The notes under the pieces were generated by a model, which was not told where the DNA came from, did not search any database, and saw only the letters and a list, made by a program, of their open reading frames with translations. Made by a program: the position numbers and the translations under genes. This document shows positions 10,001 to 17,332 of a stretch of DNA of 56,269 nt, piece by piece; the first letter of the stretch is position 1, and every line of letters starts with the position of its first letter. Location of the stretch: positions 1-56,269 of the forward strand of contig USDX01000011.1 in assembly GCA_900553605.1 (NCBI GenBank), written 5' to 3'. Origin of the DNA: an uncultured Eggerthella sp. Lineage in GTDB: Bacteria > Actinomycetota > Coriobacteriia > Coriobacteriales > Eggerthellaceae.

Positions 10001-11096
10001 TGATCTCAGAAAAAATGCCTTCAAATACCCGCTTCAGCTCTTCGACGTTGGAGGCCGACTTGTAGTAGTCAGAACCCTCGGCGCGCTCACCGAAGTCCCA
10101 GCTCCAACCATTGTAGGTAGCGTTGGGGTAGTTGCTGGAAACAGCGTGCATGAACTTGTTTTCTTTAGCTGTCTTCCAGGCGGCCGGATCGGCGGAGGGG
10201 TTCACGCCATCGAAGATGCCAACGGTATAAACCGTCCCACCTTTAACCTTCATATCCTTTGCCGCAGACACCGCGTCACTGGCAACAGAATCGTCAAAAC
10301 CGTTGCTGTGGTTTGGCGAACCGTCGGTGAAGAAGATGACGATCTTCTTGGCTTCCTCGCGGTTCGAGGTCTGACCCTGGGCAAGCTGCATGCCGTATTC
10401 GGCGGCCGTGGCGCCTGCCGGGTTGATGGCGTTGATCGTGTCCGTAAAGGCAGATTTGGTCGTATTGTTGCAGGGAGACATGGTCTTCATAACCTGGCTG
10501 TAGTTGTAGGTGTACCCGCCACTGCGATACGTGTCGTTGCCCACTGCGGCTGTCATATTGCCCGCGAATTTCACGATGGAGACCTGATGCTGCTTCGATT
10601 CGTCAGATATTTTGTTGTTCTGATCGGCAATCTCGTCAATAAAATCGTTTGCGGCATCTTGCAACGCATCGATGCGCTTCGTGCCGTCGCTCATGGAGTC
10701 GTCCATCGAACCCGAGGCATCGAGCACTAACACGATGTCGAGCGGGGTGGTCGACGTAGATGCCACGTTCGAAGTACCAGAAAGGGCAGAAAGCACCGTT
10801 ACGAATGCGGAGTTATCGCATTTGACAACGTCCCCGTCGCTTGTGGTTACAGAATCTGCCGACACGGTTTTATCCGTCCATATTCGGCCGATACTCGAGG
10901 TGTTGGCTCCGAGGCCGCTTGATCCGTCGACTCCAACAAGAGTTGCCCAATCGTTCATGGTAGAAGGATCAACCGACGCAGTTCCGTTTCGCTCTTGACC
11001 CCCCCCATTTTCATCATTTGCAAAAGCGAAGCTGCTGCCCAAACATACAAGGGCTAGCGCCAAGGCCATTGCCAGCAACGGTCGTATTCGCTTCAT
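4020..11096 (-). CDS. Giant VWA-domain pilin/adhesin with ~10 isopeptide repeats
   Basis: The 2358-aa product is a cell-surface adhesin or pilus-tip-like protein. In order: a signal peptide (1-26, ending SFAFA); a von Willebrand A domain (about 119-365) with a full MIDAS, LDASGS near residue 126, a Thr near 230 and FFTDGS near 258; a region of unclear fold; a Cna-B-like domain (about 690-810); then about ten FctA/Spy0128-type repeats to about 2300, most opening K-x-L-x-GR-D and closing FxNxY. It ends SAKTGD, an Ala/Val helix and RRKKGKHAKR: a sorting-type signal without LP. VWA plus isopeptide repeats is the layout of sortase-anchored tip adhesins. An Ala/Asp/Glu-rich insert interrupts repeat eight (about 5080-5310). 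GAGAGGGG precedes the ATG. No sortase gene is in the window, so assembly into pili is inferred. Confidence 0.92.
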   Translation of the reverse strand: MKRIRPLLAMALALALVCLGSSFAFANDENGGGQERNGTASVDPSTMNDWATLVGVDGSSGLGANTSSIGRIWTDKTVSADSVTTSDGDVVKCDNSAFVTVLSALSGTSNVASTSTTPLDIVLVLDASGSMDDSMSDGTKRIDALQDAANDFIDEIADQNNKISDESKQHQVSIVKFAGNMTAAVGNDTYRSGGYTYNYSQVMKTMSPCNNTTKSAFTDTINAINPAGATAAEYGMQLAQGQTSNREEAKKIVIFFTDGSPNHSNGFDDSVASDAVSAAKDMKVKGGTVYTVGIFDGVNPSADPAAWKTAKENKFMHAVSSNYPNATYNGWSWDFGERAEGSDYYKSASNVEELKRVFEGIFSEINKGSGYPTQTTEGAEHQSGYITFDDKLGSYMQVDNFSAVTFSGKTFTKPQKTTEGNVDTYTFNGTVELNGKSVDLSNLVIKVTRSTNVAEGDTIQAKIPAALIPLWNFNVNRDDMTMTVSEQKPINIVYTSSLKPGVKDLLANPDETMAAYLQANSADGKVAFYNNDWNPGYFGNTTAGFEPSSNNSFYYFTKDTPIYTDEACTQRAKKIDKGTTYWYQHTYYKMKDTSSLSGAVEEATQPISFKGGDAESVEDSIGSDDSGAYFKAGSCEATFINSLYKAKDKNVTETAEDVLNPKWASVGQIASYLGNNGKLSVDLPGALAVTKQLQVPDGYSADEFASESFEFTVAVPEAANKAFNAVVKNANGEQQGDAFTLTFDGDGKAQHSLKADETLYIYGLTAGWNYTVGETERSGFDQSGTNLEGAIAAGETAQAKVVNTYKASGTLSGKDSLKGEKVLTGRSWKNTDKFTFLLEAPEGSVGVPMPGGAGRATVEVTQPDGAPADTPVSFNFGDITYTKPGVYTYEIRESKELSVFNPGVSASKALYEVVVTVTDEGHNGTLTVTPKLTKKYDDDGVKLDNPEDATVAKFVNKYDTQVVKWSPSGGKLYTDATGSRPLEAGMFHVIACTNDPNAPLPQLQGEQKIEDERNGVKWHGAVTSVEADGIILFPQATFTFDNLGTGQSEKTFTYKIIEVVKVGDKWRSVEDALADLNFDSAGVTYDPTIWTVEVTLKNDNGTLVLDTKYSNNLLAAAPGEGNTPMFRFSNSYAPAAATAVIKGSKTLTGRDMADGETFGFELSAADDATQSAVASGAVTLPGAATVSGAKDGVATGFAFDGMSFTKPGEYTFNVNETTWKGEAVPATDEKGMQFDRSTKTVKVKVTDDHTGSLKAEVVNPQDEVAFTNKYATSSTYNGIQVEKTLTGRGMKAGDFHFVIEGKGDASKELLADTDSDKEFTNPNNRAEGIADVMTKIEGHTFTQADTGKRFEFTVKEVAIPKGAVQDQVTGIWYDEESGLYYDGKTHTVVVTVSDDGAGQLTVATEVDGQPGNVVSFENKYRAQNVSFDTANAQLNKILQGRDWLDSDSFDFTITALDGAPMPKRDGNEVSSATVKSPNSKDGDSVSFDFGQIEFTSDMVKDAPGHKRTFTYEVTENAGNLPGIQYSDNKAVIKVTVSDNGQGKLVASATTQNGTFVNRYSAELNYTAAGGLNLAKTLTGRDMTDGQFTIKIKPNDEAAANLLDLPTEGRVVSMPAASDGVQVAVSALTGDAVITQGDARQEAYTYKVAEQGTAPGGYTYDTTERTVSITVAGDPTKGTLTATTVVSGGPEGSKTYVYSSNATGSQEAAVVPFNNSYKAAGEVGITATKSLTGRDLTEGEFDFAIKYATGNKDLLTASNAADGTVDFGKLNYTTETLAQMATDGYAVKGTKDNKPVWTISYVACEKTDGLANIGVSAQTQSIAFKVTVVDNGDGTLAATADTGNGLKFKNVYSTGDPVAMGLSGLKVLKADPGLTPASIEGKFTFTVSSGDAAAPMPERTSVTNDANGNVDFGNIKFTLDDLNKALGTNGTRAADADNETKGASDEEAATDAAGQSVSDQENAAVVTGEGTGAASVSTAANKVAGAEDADQATAQSDEPATRAGVVRSHTFTYKVTESGSADGVTNDTETKTVSFKVTDDGNGKLTVERLGAASDPAFTFTNTYSVQPVNSSVTDQVTVTKNLTGRDMTAGEFEFQLLEGGNVVATGTNDASGKVALSPITYTKPGTYNYTLCEVGGGSQKAGVQYDGSTFAVTTTVTDNGDGTLSVAHKVDSDANTVGFTNSYTPAATSVTLGASKVLNGKSLDAEEFTFVLTDEGGKQVTATNDANGMVVFPAIQYGEAGTYQYTIAEVKGDESDVTYDESEYAVTVTVEDNGEGSLVATVAYEGGNAPVFTNTYNAPEAPASPGDGPASVVEALVSGSAKTGDYLLVIAGVAAAVAAAAAAVAVVSRRKKGKHAKR

Positions 11097-11456
11097 CGTT
11101 GGACCCCTCTCTCAAATCGGTAAACGAACCTCTGCATGGCATGCAACCCTTCGCACCGTCAATCCCCATCGGTCAAACCGCTCGTGCACCGACGAAAAGC
11201 CAACCAGGCAAGGTGCTCAGTTACATACACACTTAGTTGTCGCAGACTTACAACACGTTTGGTGCGCTCGTAAATACGTAGCCAATGTAGTTATAGTACA
11301 AAAACTCCAGAACACGAGCATGTTCTGTTTTGCGTGCCATTCTTTTAGGATCAGCGTCCATTTATTTCAGAAAGAGGATAAAGAAAGGGAAGAAACGGAC
11401 TCTCCCGAACCCTAATTCGAGCCAGAGCGCGGCTTCGCCGCTCGATCGGTGCAACC
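11097..11456. other. Intergenic region upstream of the giant surface gene
   Basis: This 360-bp gap holds a long leader for the giant gene, the promoter/operator candidate at 11290-11327, and a short GC hairpin (11424-11443) without a T-run that could end the men transcript. I see no gene in it. Confidence 0.5.
11290..11327 (-). promoter_or_regulatory. Candidate promoter with overlapping inverted repeat
   Basis: On the minus strand a TATAAC -10-like box (11290-11295) is preceded by a poor -35. In that place lies an inverted repeat, CAGAACA-6-TGTTCTG (11308-11314 and 11321-11327). A dimeric regulator bound there could activate or block transcription of the giant gene about 190 bp downstream. 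Confidence 0.45.
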
Positions 11457-12629
11457 CTACAGCTCCGAGGCGGAAGCGGCTTCCTGCGCCGCACGCAAAG
11501 CGCGCTTGTCCAAGAAACTTTGCGTAAGGTAGCCCGCAATGAAAACGGAGCATACGGTTGGCACCACGAAGAAAAGATACGGGATATAGCAAATAGCGGT
11601 AAGAACGAGCGTTCCTATCACGCCCGCGCCCAAAGGCGCCATGCCCCCGAACAGGCGGCGCCCCAACACGTAGCCGGCAAACGGGATGGAAAACATCCAC
11701 AACACCGCAATGAAAATGAATATCAGCGCAGAAATGGGGGCCGTAACAAGCGGGAACAGCAGGAAGAATCCCAACAGGGGCAGCACGAAAAACGCTACAA
11801 AGCCCAACATGAACATGCGCGAAAGCTTCGTTTCCGTAAGCTTGACGGCACCCTCCATCGCACCCTTGATCAGGAAGAAGAACAACAACACCAGCAAGGC
11901 GTGGGCCATGCACGAAAACAGCAACGGCCCAATCACCGAAAACGAGTTCTGCTCCGATCCTTCAGAAACAGTAGAAACCAGGACATCGTCGACATAGCTA
12001 ACGTTGGGGACGTTGGCGCCCTCCTCGATGGTGACCTGCGCGTTATTCGGCACCCGCAGCGTGCCGCCCACCGTAGTGCCTCGCGAAACGTTAACCTTGC
12101 TTGCGGAAATGTTCACGTCACCTGCATAGGAGCCAGCCAAGCTCACCGTGCCCGCAGCAAAAGCCGCGCCCTGATAGGTTCCCGATACACTCACGTTCGA
12201 ACCAGCAGCATACACGCCACCTGCGGAAACATCGGATGCGATAGAGACATTCTGCCCAGCAACGGTGATGTTGTTCCCGACTGTCGTCGAAGAAACGTTG
12301 ACGGTCTGGCCTGCCGCACGCAAGCTACCGTGAATAGCAGAAGAAGCCACGTTCAACGTGCTGCCGGCCAGCAAAGCGCTGCCGCCGGTTCCGCTACCTA
12401 CCTCAAGGCCCCGGGCGTTCAGCGTGTCTCCCGCCCAGTACAGGTCGCACCCAACGGTCAGGTTCAGCGCATCGCGTTCCGTAAGGAAAGCATTGCCCGT
12501 ATAGGTGTCGACGTAACTCGTGCTTTCCGCTGTTCCCTTGTCGAACGCCGAATTGGCCGCAAATGCCATGGCGGGCATGCAGAGCACTAAGGCAAGCGCG
12601 GCAATAACAACCAGCAGCTTTTTTCGCAT
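11457..12629 (-). CDS. Bactofilin-like repeat membrane protein
   Basis: The protein of about 390 aa has a signal peptide (MRKKLLVVIAALALVL, ending MAFA). An extracytoplasmic region follows with short beta-helix repeats of the polymer-forming/bactofilin type (GSLRAAGQTVNVSS, GNNITVAGQNVSI, GGVYAAGSNVSVSG, GDVNISASKVNVS). About four hydrophobic helices fill the C-terminal half. A GTG at 12641 is an alternative start overlapping the menE-menC stop; I prefer the ATG at 12629 because it gives a normal signal peptide, though its ribosome site is not ideal. It is the last gene of the men cluster, with essentially no gap after menE-menC. Its job is unknown; organising membrane or envelope structures is a family-based guess. 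Confidence 0.75.
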   Translation of the reverse strand: MRKKLLVVIAALALVLCMPAMAFAANSAFDKGTAESTSYVDTYTGNAFLTERDALNLTVGCDLYWAGDTLNARGLEVGSGTGGSALLAGSTLNVASSAIHGSLRAAGQTVNVSSTTVGNNITVAGQNVSIASDVSAGGVYAAGSNVSVSGTYQGAAFAAGTVSLAGSYAGDVNISASKVNVSRGTTVGGTLRVPNNAQVTIEEGANVPNVSYVDDVLVSTVSEGSEQNSFSVIGPLLFSCMAHALLVLLFFFLIKGAMEGAVKLTETKLSRMFMLGFVAFFVLPLLGFFLLFPLVTAPISALIFIFIAVLWMFSIPFAGYVLGRRLFGGMAPLGAGVIGTLVLTAICYIPYLFFVVPTVCSVFIAGYLTQSFLDKRALRAAQEAASASEL

Positions 12630-12640
12630 GGCAAAAAACA

Positions 12641-15352
12641 CTACCCTTCGGTGGTAACCGTTACTTCGTCGATTGCGATGGACTTCAGGTACTCCTTGTC
12701 CAGAATGCAGCCGAGACCGACGGGGTTCTTAGGCGCGTTCAGCACCAATTCGCCGTGCTCAAGCTCCAGCGGAGGAAGAGCAGTATCGTGAGCGAAATAC
12801 GCCGAATAATCCGAAACATCGGGCGGCAAATCCATGCCCGGCAAGGTCGCGAACGCCGCATGCATGCGCTTCGAAACGCCCGTATCGAACATGCCGCCCA
12901 TCCAAACCGTTTTGCCAAGGCTGCGCATCCAGTGATAGAAGTCGAGCGTGGGCTGAATGCCGCCGAACTTCGCAATCTTCAAGGCGTAGCAGCGAAGGTT
13001 GTCCAACCCCATGGCTGCTTCCATGTCGCTTGCGGTTACGACCGACTCATCCAGGCACACCATGGTTTTCAGTTCGTCCTGCAGCAGCGAAAGGCGCACG
13101 AATAGGTTGCGCTCGCCGCTGTTGGGAACGTAGTTCGGGTTGTAAGGTTCCTCGATGCATGCAGGATTCAACGCGTCGAGCTTGTACAGCACGTTCAGAT
13201 ACGATTCGTCGAACGACTGGTTGGCGTCGAGCATCAGCGTCAAGTCGGGATGGTCGGCGCGTACCGCAGCAACGCATTCGAGCGCGGTTTCCGGCTCGAT
13301 CTTCATCTTTACGCGGGTGTACCCCCGAGCCACCAGGCTGTCTACCGCCGCGCGTACTTCTTCAACGGGAGCGATACCCACCACGGCACCGCCCAGAATC
13401 TTCTCGGCGTTCGAGCCGCCGATCATCTTCGAAAGCGGCTGACCGATGATCTTGCCGTACAGGTCCCAGATGGCAGGCTCCACCGCGGCTTTCGCCATGG
13501 GATATTTCGCCAAACCGGGGAACGTGGCAAGCGAAGCGGAAACCTCGCTGGGATGCAGGTAGCGCTCACCCAGCACCACAGGGGCAATGGAGTCGCGCAC
13601 CACGGCGTAATCTTCCCCGATGGTTTCGGGCAAATACCAATTGGTAGCAAACGAAACGCACTCGGAAATACCCGTGCGCCCAGCCCAGTCTTCCACTTCC
13701 ACGAAGAACGATTCGCGGAAATCGACGTTGCCCTTGGCCGTCTTCACGGGATGGGAGAAGGGCTGTTTCACGCGATACAGGGTAAGCGACTTGATGTCGA
13801 TGCGCTTGTCATAGCGCTGCTTCAGCGCACGTCGATCTACCTTACCAGCAATGGTGCGCGGGAATTCGTCCATCACCAAAATATGCTTGGGGTGATGAAG
13901 CTTCGACATACAGCCATTCAGGTAATCGTGCACCATATGGGCGTATTCCTGCGGGCACGTTGCCGGACGAATGCAGCTCTGAGCAGGGTCGATGCCGAAC
14001 TCTTCTTGATCGCGGGCAATAGCTTCGGCGGAATAGTCGGCCTCAATGAACGCCACGGGGCGATATCCCCAGGTTTCGTCGGCGGTGCCGAACACGTAGG
14101 CGTCCTTCACACCGGGAATGCCCAGCAGAACATCTTGAACTTCAGCCGGGTAGATGTTTTCGCCGCCCGAAATAATGAGGTCTTCGGTGCGCGCGTACAC
14201 ACGCAAAAGACCGTTACGGTCGATAGAGGCCCTGTCGCCGGTAACGAAATAGCCATCGGCGCTCATGGCCTTGCGGGCATTCAGGTAGCCCTCGAAGATG
14301 CCGGGGCCCGCAACGTGCAGCTGGCCAATGCCGTCAGCATCGGGGCTTACGACGCGAGCATCATAGCCAGGCAGAAGCTCCAGCCCGCCGTCGAAACCGC
14401 GGGTTACTGGAGCCGTGGCAATGAAGCTGGAAGTTTCCGTCATGCCGTAGCTGGAGTACAAGTTTGCCTTTGCGCGCAAAGCCATGCGCAGCGTCTTTTC
14501 ATTCAGCGCCGCGCCGCCCAAAAGAATGCATGCGTACTGTCCGATAACCCTGTCGCGATCGTTTTCCAGCAAATCGGCCAGGATTTTATCCACTACAGAA
14601 ATATGCGTAACGCGGAAGCTCAGCACATCATTCAGCACGCGTATGGGGTTGTAGCGCTCGTACACGATGAACGAGCCACCGCTCAGAAGCGAACGCACCA
14701 TGATCTGGAAGCCGCCAATGTGGCACATGGGCAGTACCATCTGCCACACACCACGGCTTTCCAACGCCAAAACGCGATTTGCCGCGGTGGCGGCACCGGT
14801 GATGCAATCCCACGGCAAAAGCGTGGCCTTCGGGGTTCCCGAAGAACCCGATGTGAACATGACAATGCCCGCCTCTTGGCCATCCCATGCCTGCTCGCAT
14901 TCGCGAGCGAACGCCTCGAACTGCGTGGCATGCGGTACAGAGCCTTCCGGCAAAGCAGCGAAATCGGCAAGACCGTAGCCCGTCGCGTCGATCATCAGGC
15001 GCTCAACCGCAGACTGCTCCAATACGTCGATGCCGGCTTCACCCGTGGCGTTTTCCAACTCCACGATGCGCAGCTTGCGCTCTTCATAGGAAAGACGCGG
15101 ATTCAGCAGCGCCAACGTGAAGCCGCCGTACGCCGCCGCCAAGGAAAGAATCACGATCTCGGCGCCGTTGTACAGATTGCACGCAAGCGTGGTGCCACGA
15201 CCGTAGCCGTGCTTGGCAAGCTGCTGAGCCAGAGCCGCCGCAGCAAAGCGGGCGCGGCGATAGCTAAACGTTACCGAGCGCGCATCCTTCTGCACGCAGA
15301 AAAACATCTGACCGGCCTTGCGGTAGGCCATTTCCGCCAATTGGGCAATCAT
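12641..15352 (-). CDS. menE-menC: Fused o-succinylbenzoate-CoA ligase / o-succinylbenzoate synthase (MenE-MenC)
   Basis: One polypeptide of ~903 aa carries two steps of menaquinone synthesis. The N-terminal ~525 residues are an AMP-forming acyl-CoA ligase (MenE) with FTSGSSGTPKA, YGMTETSS, ISGGENIYPAEV and the catalytic-Lys region GKVDRRALK. The C-terminal ~370 residues are an enolase-superfamily o-succinylbenzoate synthase (MenC) with the KMKI lysine, metal ligands in MLDANQ, CIEEPY and CLDES, and the second lysine in LKIAKFGG. MenC acts before MenE, so the product of the C-terminal half is the substrate of the N-terminal half. The ATG at 15352 is preferred over GTG 15361, which lies on top of the AAAGGA site. 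Key residues of both enzymes are present. Confidence 0.93.
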   Translation of the reverse strand: MIAQLAEMAYRKAGQMFFCVQKDARSVTFSYRRARFAAAALAQQLAKHGYGRGTTLACNLYNGAEIVILSLAAAYGGFTLALLNPRLSYEERKLRIVELENATGEAGIDVLEQSAVERLMIDATGYGLADFAALPEGSVPHATQFEAFARECEQAWDGQEAGIVMFTSGSSGTPKATLLPWDCITGAATAANRVLALESRGVWQMVLPMCHIGGFQIMVRSLLSGGSFIVYERYNPIRVLNDVLSFRVTHISVVDKILADLLENDRDRVIGQYACILLGGAALNEKTLRMALRAKANLYSSYGMTETSSFIATAPVTRGFDGGLELLPGYDARVVSPDADGIGQLHVAGPGIFEGYLNARKAMSADGYFVTGDRASIDRNGLLRVYARTEDLIISGGENIYPAEVQDVLLGIPGVKDAYVFGTADETWGYRPVAFIEADYSAEAIARDQEEFGIDPAQSCIRPATCPQEYAHMVHDYLNGCMSKLHHPKHILVMDEFPRTIAGKVDRRALKQRYDKRIDIKSLTLYRVKQPFSHPVKTAKGNVDFRESFFVEVEDWAGRTGISECVSFATNWYLPETIGEDYAVVRDSIAPVVLGERYLHPSEVSASLATFPGLAKYPMAKAAVEPAIWDLYGKIIGQPLSKMIGGSNAEKILGGAVVGIAPVEEVRAAVDSLVARGYTRVKMKIEPETALECVAAVRADHPDLTLMLDANQSFDESYLNVLYKLDALNPACIEEPYNPNYVPNSGERNLFVRLSLLQDELKTMVCLDESVVTASDMEAAMGLDNLRCYALKIAKFGGIQPTLDFYHWMRSLGKTVWMGGMFDTGVSKRMHAAFATLPGMDLPPDVSDYSAYFAHDTALPPLELEHGELVLNAPKNPVGLGCILDKEYLKSIAIDEVTVTTEG

Positions 15353-15384
15353 TGCCGTCACATCCTTTATCAGGGAATTTCAGA

Positions 15385-16224
15385 TCAGGGGAATTTCGGG
15401 AACTTGTCGAAGTCGGGCTTGCGCTTTTCCTTGAAGGCGTCGCGGCCTTCCTTCGCTTCGTCAGACGTGTAGTACAGAAGCGTGGCGTCGCCTGCAAGCT
15501 GCTGCAAGCCGGCATAGCCGTCGGTGGCAGCGTTGAACGATGCCTTCAGGAAACGCAGGGCCGTAGGCGAAAGCTGGAGCATTTCCTTAGCCCAGGAAAC
15601 GCACTCGGCTTCCAGCTCGTCGAAAGGAACAACCTTGTTTACCAGGCCCATATCCAGAGCCTCTGCTGCCGTGTACAGACGGCAAAGGTACCAAATCTCG
15701 CGAGCCTTCTTCTGGCCGACGATAGCTGCCAAATACGATGCACCGTAACCACCGTCGAAGCTGCCAACGCGTGGGCCGGTCTGACCGAACTTAGCGGTTT
15801 CCGCCGCAATGGAAAGGTCGCACAGGATATGAAGAACATGGCCGCCGCCAACTGCGTAGCCGTTCACCATAGCAATAACGGGCTTAGGCACTACGCGGAT
15901 AAGACGCTGCAGATCAAGCACGTTCAGGCGCGGAATGTTGTCCTCGCCCACATAGCCGCCGTTGCCGCGCACCTTCTGGTCGCCGCCGGAGCAGAATGCC
16001 TGATCTTCGTCCTTGCCGTCGTGGTTGGCGCCGGTAAGGATGATAACGCCCACTTCCTGGTCGTCGCGCGCAAGGGAAAACGCATCGAACAACTCGACGT
16101 TCGTCTTCGGCGTGAAAGCGTTGCGGCGCTCGGGGCGATTGATGGTGATCTTGGCGATGCCATCGTACTTTTCGTAGATGATCTCGTCGTAATCTTTAAC
16201 TTTTTCCCAAGGGAAATCGCTCAT
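15385..16224 (-). CDS. menB: 1,4-dihydroxy-2-naphthoyl-CoA synthase
   Basis: The 279-aa crotonase-family enzyme closes the naphthoquinol ring from o-succinylbenzoyl-CoA in the cytoplasm. Typical MenB sequence runs throughout: INRPERRNAFTPKT, AFCSGGDQKVRG, NGYAVGGGHVLHILCDLSIA, FGQTGPRVGSFDGGYG and the C-terminal KEKRKPDF. Length matches the family. The longer open frame upstream is not used: GGAAGG lies six bases before the ATG at 16224. It begins 11 bp after menH and precedes the menE-menC fusion, so the order within the operon is menH-menB-menEC. Confidence 0.96.
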   Translation of the reverse strand: MSDFPWEKVKDYDEIIYEKYDGIAKITINRPERRNAFTPKTNVELFDAFSLARDDQEVGVIILTGANHDGKDEDQAFCSGGDQKVRGNGGYVGEDNIPRLNVLDLQRLIRVVPKPVIAMVNGYAVGGGHVLHILCDLSIAAETAKFGQTGPRVGSFDGGYGASYLAAIVGQKKAREIWYLCRLYTAAEALDMGLVNKVVPFDELEAECVSWAKEMLQLSPTALRFLKASFNAATDGYAGLQQLAGDATLLYYTSDEAKEGRDAFKEKRKPDFDKFPKFP

Positions 16225-16235
16225 GGATATCCTTC

Positions 16236-17297
16236 CTATTGTTGATGCCCGGAACCTTCTGGAGCTGTACCCCTGGGTTCTATGCCGGACAAGAATTCCT
16301 GCACTACTGTACCGTAAAGAACGGGCGCCTCTAAGTGTACGTTGTGCCCCGTTCCAAACGAGGTCACGTCGATGCCGTCGTGTTCCAGCTGGTGCGCTAC
16401 TGCCTCGCTGCCGCAGTCGTCGTAACCCCACAAGTATTTGACGGGCACCCAGGTGCTTGCCGTCACAGCGAACGCCTGAGAAGCGTCGGGCATTGCGTGC
16501 TTTCCTGCGCCTTCCAGGCACAGCGCCATCGATTCGGCATCGTTGGCCAAACGCTCGGGACGAAGCTCTTCATCGAGCCCCATTTCACGCTGCGATTCGA
16601 AGAGCGGCAGCGCCTCCCAGTACCCAACGAATTCCTCGATGCCGTTGCTGCGTAAGCGTTGAGCCCAACCGACGTTGCGCTCTTCTGCGGCGGCGCGCTG
16701 CTCGTTGCCCTCGGGCCCAAAATTGCAGCTTTCCAGAATCAGCGAATACAACAGGTCTTTTTCAGAGGATGCCAACCCCAGGGCTATGCGCCCGCCCATG
16801 GAATAGCCGACAACGTGAGCGCGACGCTTGGCGCCTTCAGGACCTGCGCACGCAACCTGTTCCAAAAAAGACTCCACCATAGCCACCATGGCGTCGTAGC
16901 GGTAAAGCTCGATATTGTTCGGCTTGCTGCTTCTGCCATGCCCCAGGAAATCAAGCGCGTATGCGCAATGATTACCTGAAAGGGCAGCGGCAATGATGCT
17001 CCAGCTTAAGCCCGTCTGCATAAAGCCATGAAGCAAAACAACGGGGATGTTTTCGGCCTTGCCCCACTGATAAACGTGGATCTTCTGGCCTTCCCAGTCG
17101 AAGTCGAATTCGCGCGTAGGCGGCACCGTTTGTTCCTGAGCAGTTTTACCGAGCATGCTCCATGCCGACGCCAAGGGCTCAACTTCAGGTGCATCGTGAT
17201 GATTACCGCACGCGCAGGCTTCGCCGTGATGATGTTCGTGAGAGCCGCAGCCGGCATCCCCCTCATGATGACCGCAGCCACAAGTGTGATTGTGCAT
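16236..17297 (-). CDS. menH: MenH-type alpha/beta hydrolase with a His/Cys-rich N-terminal leader
   Basis: The 353-aa protein is most likely 2-succinyl-6-hydroxy-2,4-cyclohexadiene-1-carboxylate synthase, from its place between menD and menB. The hydrolase core starts near residue 70, with LLHGFMQTGLSW, DFLGHGRSSKP, the nucleophile elbow VGYSMGGR and a C-terminal GTGHNVHLE histidine. The first ~36 residues are a low-complexity leader (MHNHTCGCGHHEGDAGCG, then HEHHHGEACACGNHH) with about eleven His and five Cys, like a metal-binding tail. This is not part of ordinary MenH (about 250-270 aa). An internal start cannot be excluded, but the leader is continuous and in frame. Metal storage, sensing or oligomerisation are possible roles; none is shown. 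Confidence 0.85.
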   Translation of the reverse strand: MHNHTCGCGHHEGDAGCGSHEHHHGEACACGNHHDAPEVEPLASAWSMLGKTAQEQTVPPTREFDFDWEGQKIHVYQWGKAENIPVVLLHGFMQTGLSWSIIAAALSGNHCAYALDFLGHGRSSKPNNIELYRYDAMVAMVESFLEQVACAGPEGAKRRAHVVGYSMGGRIALGLASSEKDLLYSLILESCNFGPEGNEQRAAAEERNVGWAQRLRSNGIEEFVGYWEALPLFESQREMGLDEELRPERLANDAESMALCLEGAGKHAMPDASQAFAVTASTWVPVKYLWGYDDCGSEAVAHQLEHDGIDVTSFGTGHNVHLEAPVLYGTVVQEFLSGIEPRGTAPEGSGHQQ

Positions 17298-17332
17298 CGG
17301 TTGCTCCCCTCAAGCACGTGCGCACATGCGCA

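Noticed and set aside
13250..15472. 740-codon plus-strand open frame opposite menE-menC
   Set aside because: It is a shadow of the fusion gene: no domain, no ribosome site, and conserved enzyme motifs are on the other strand.
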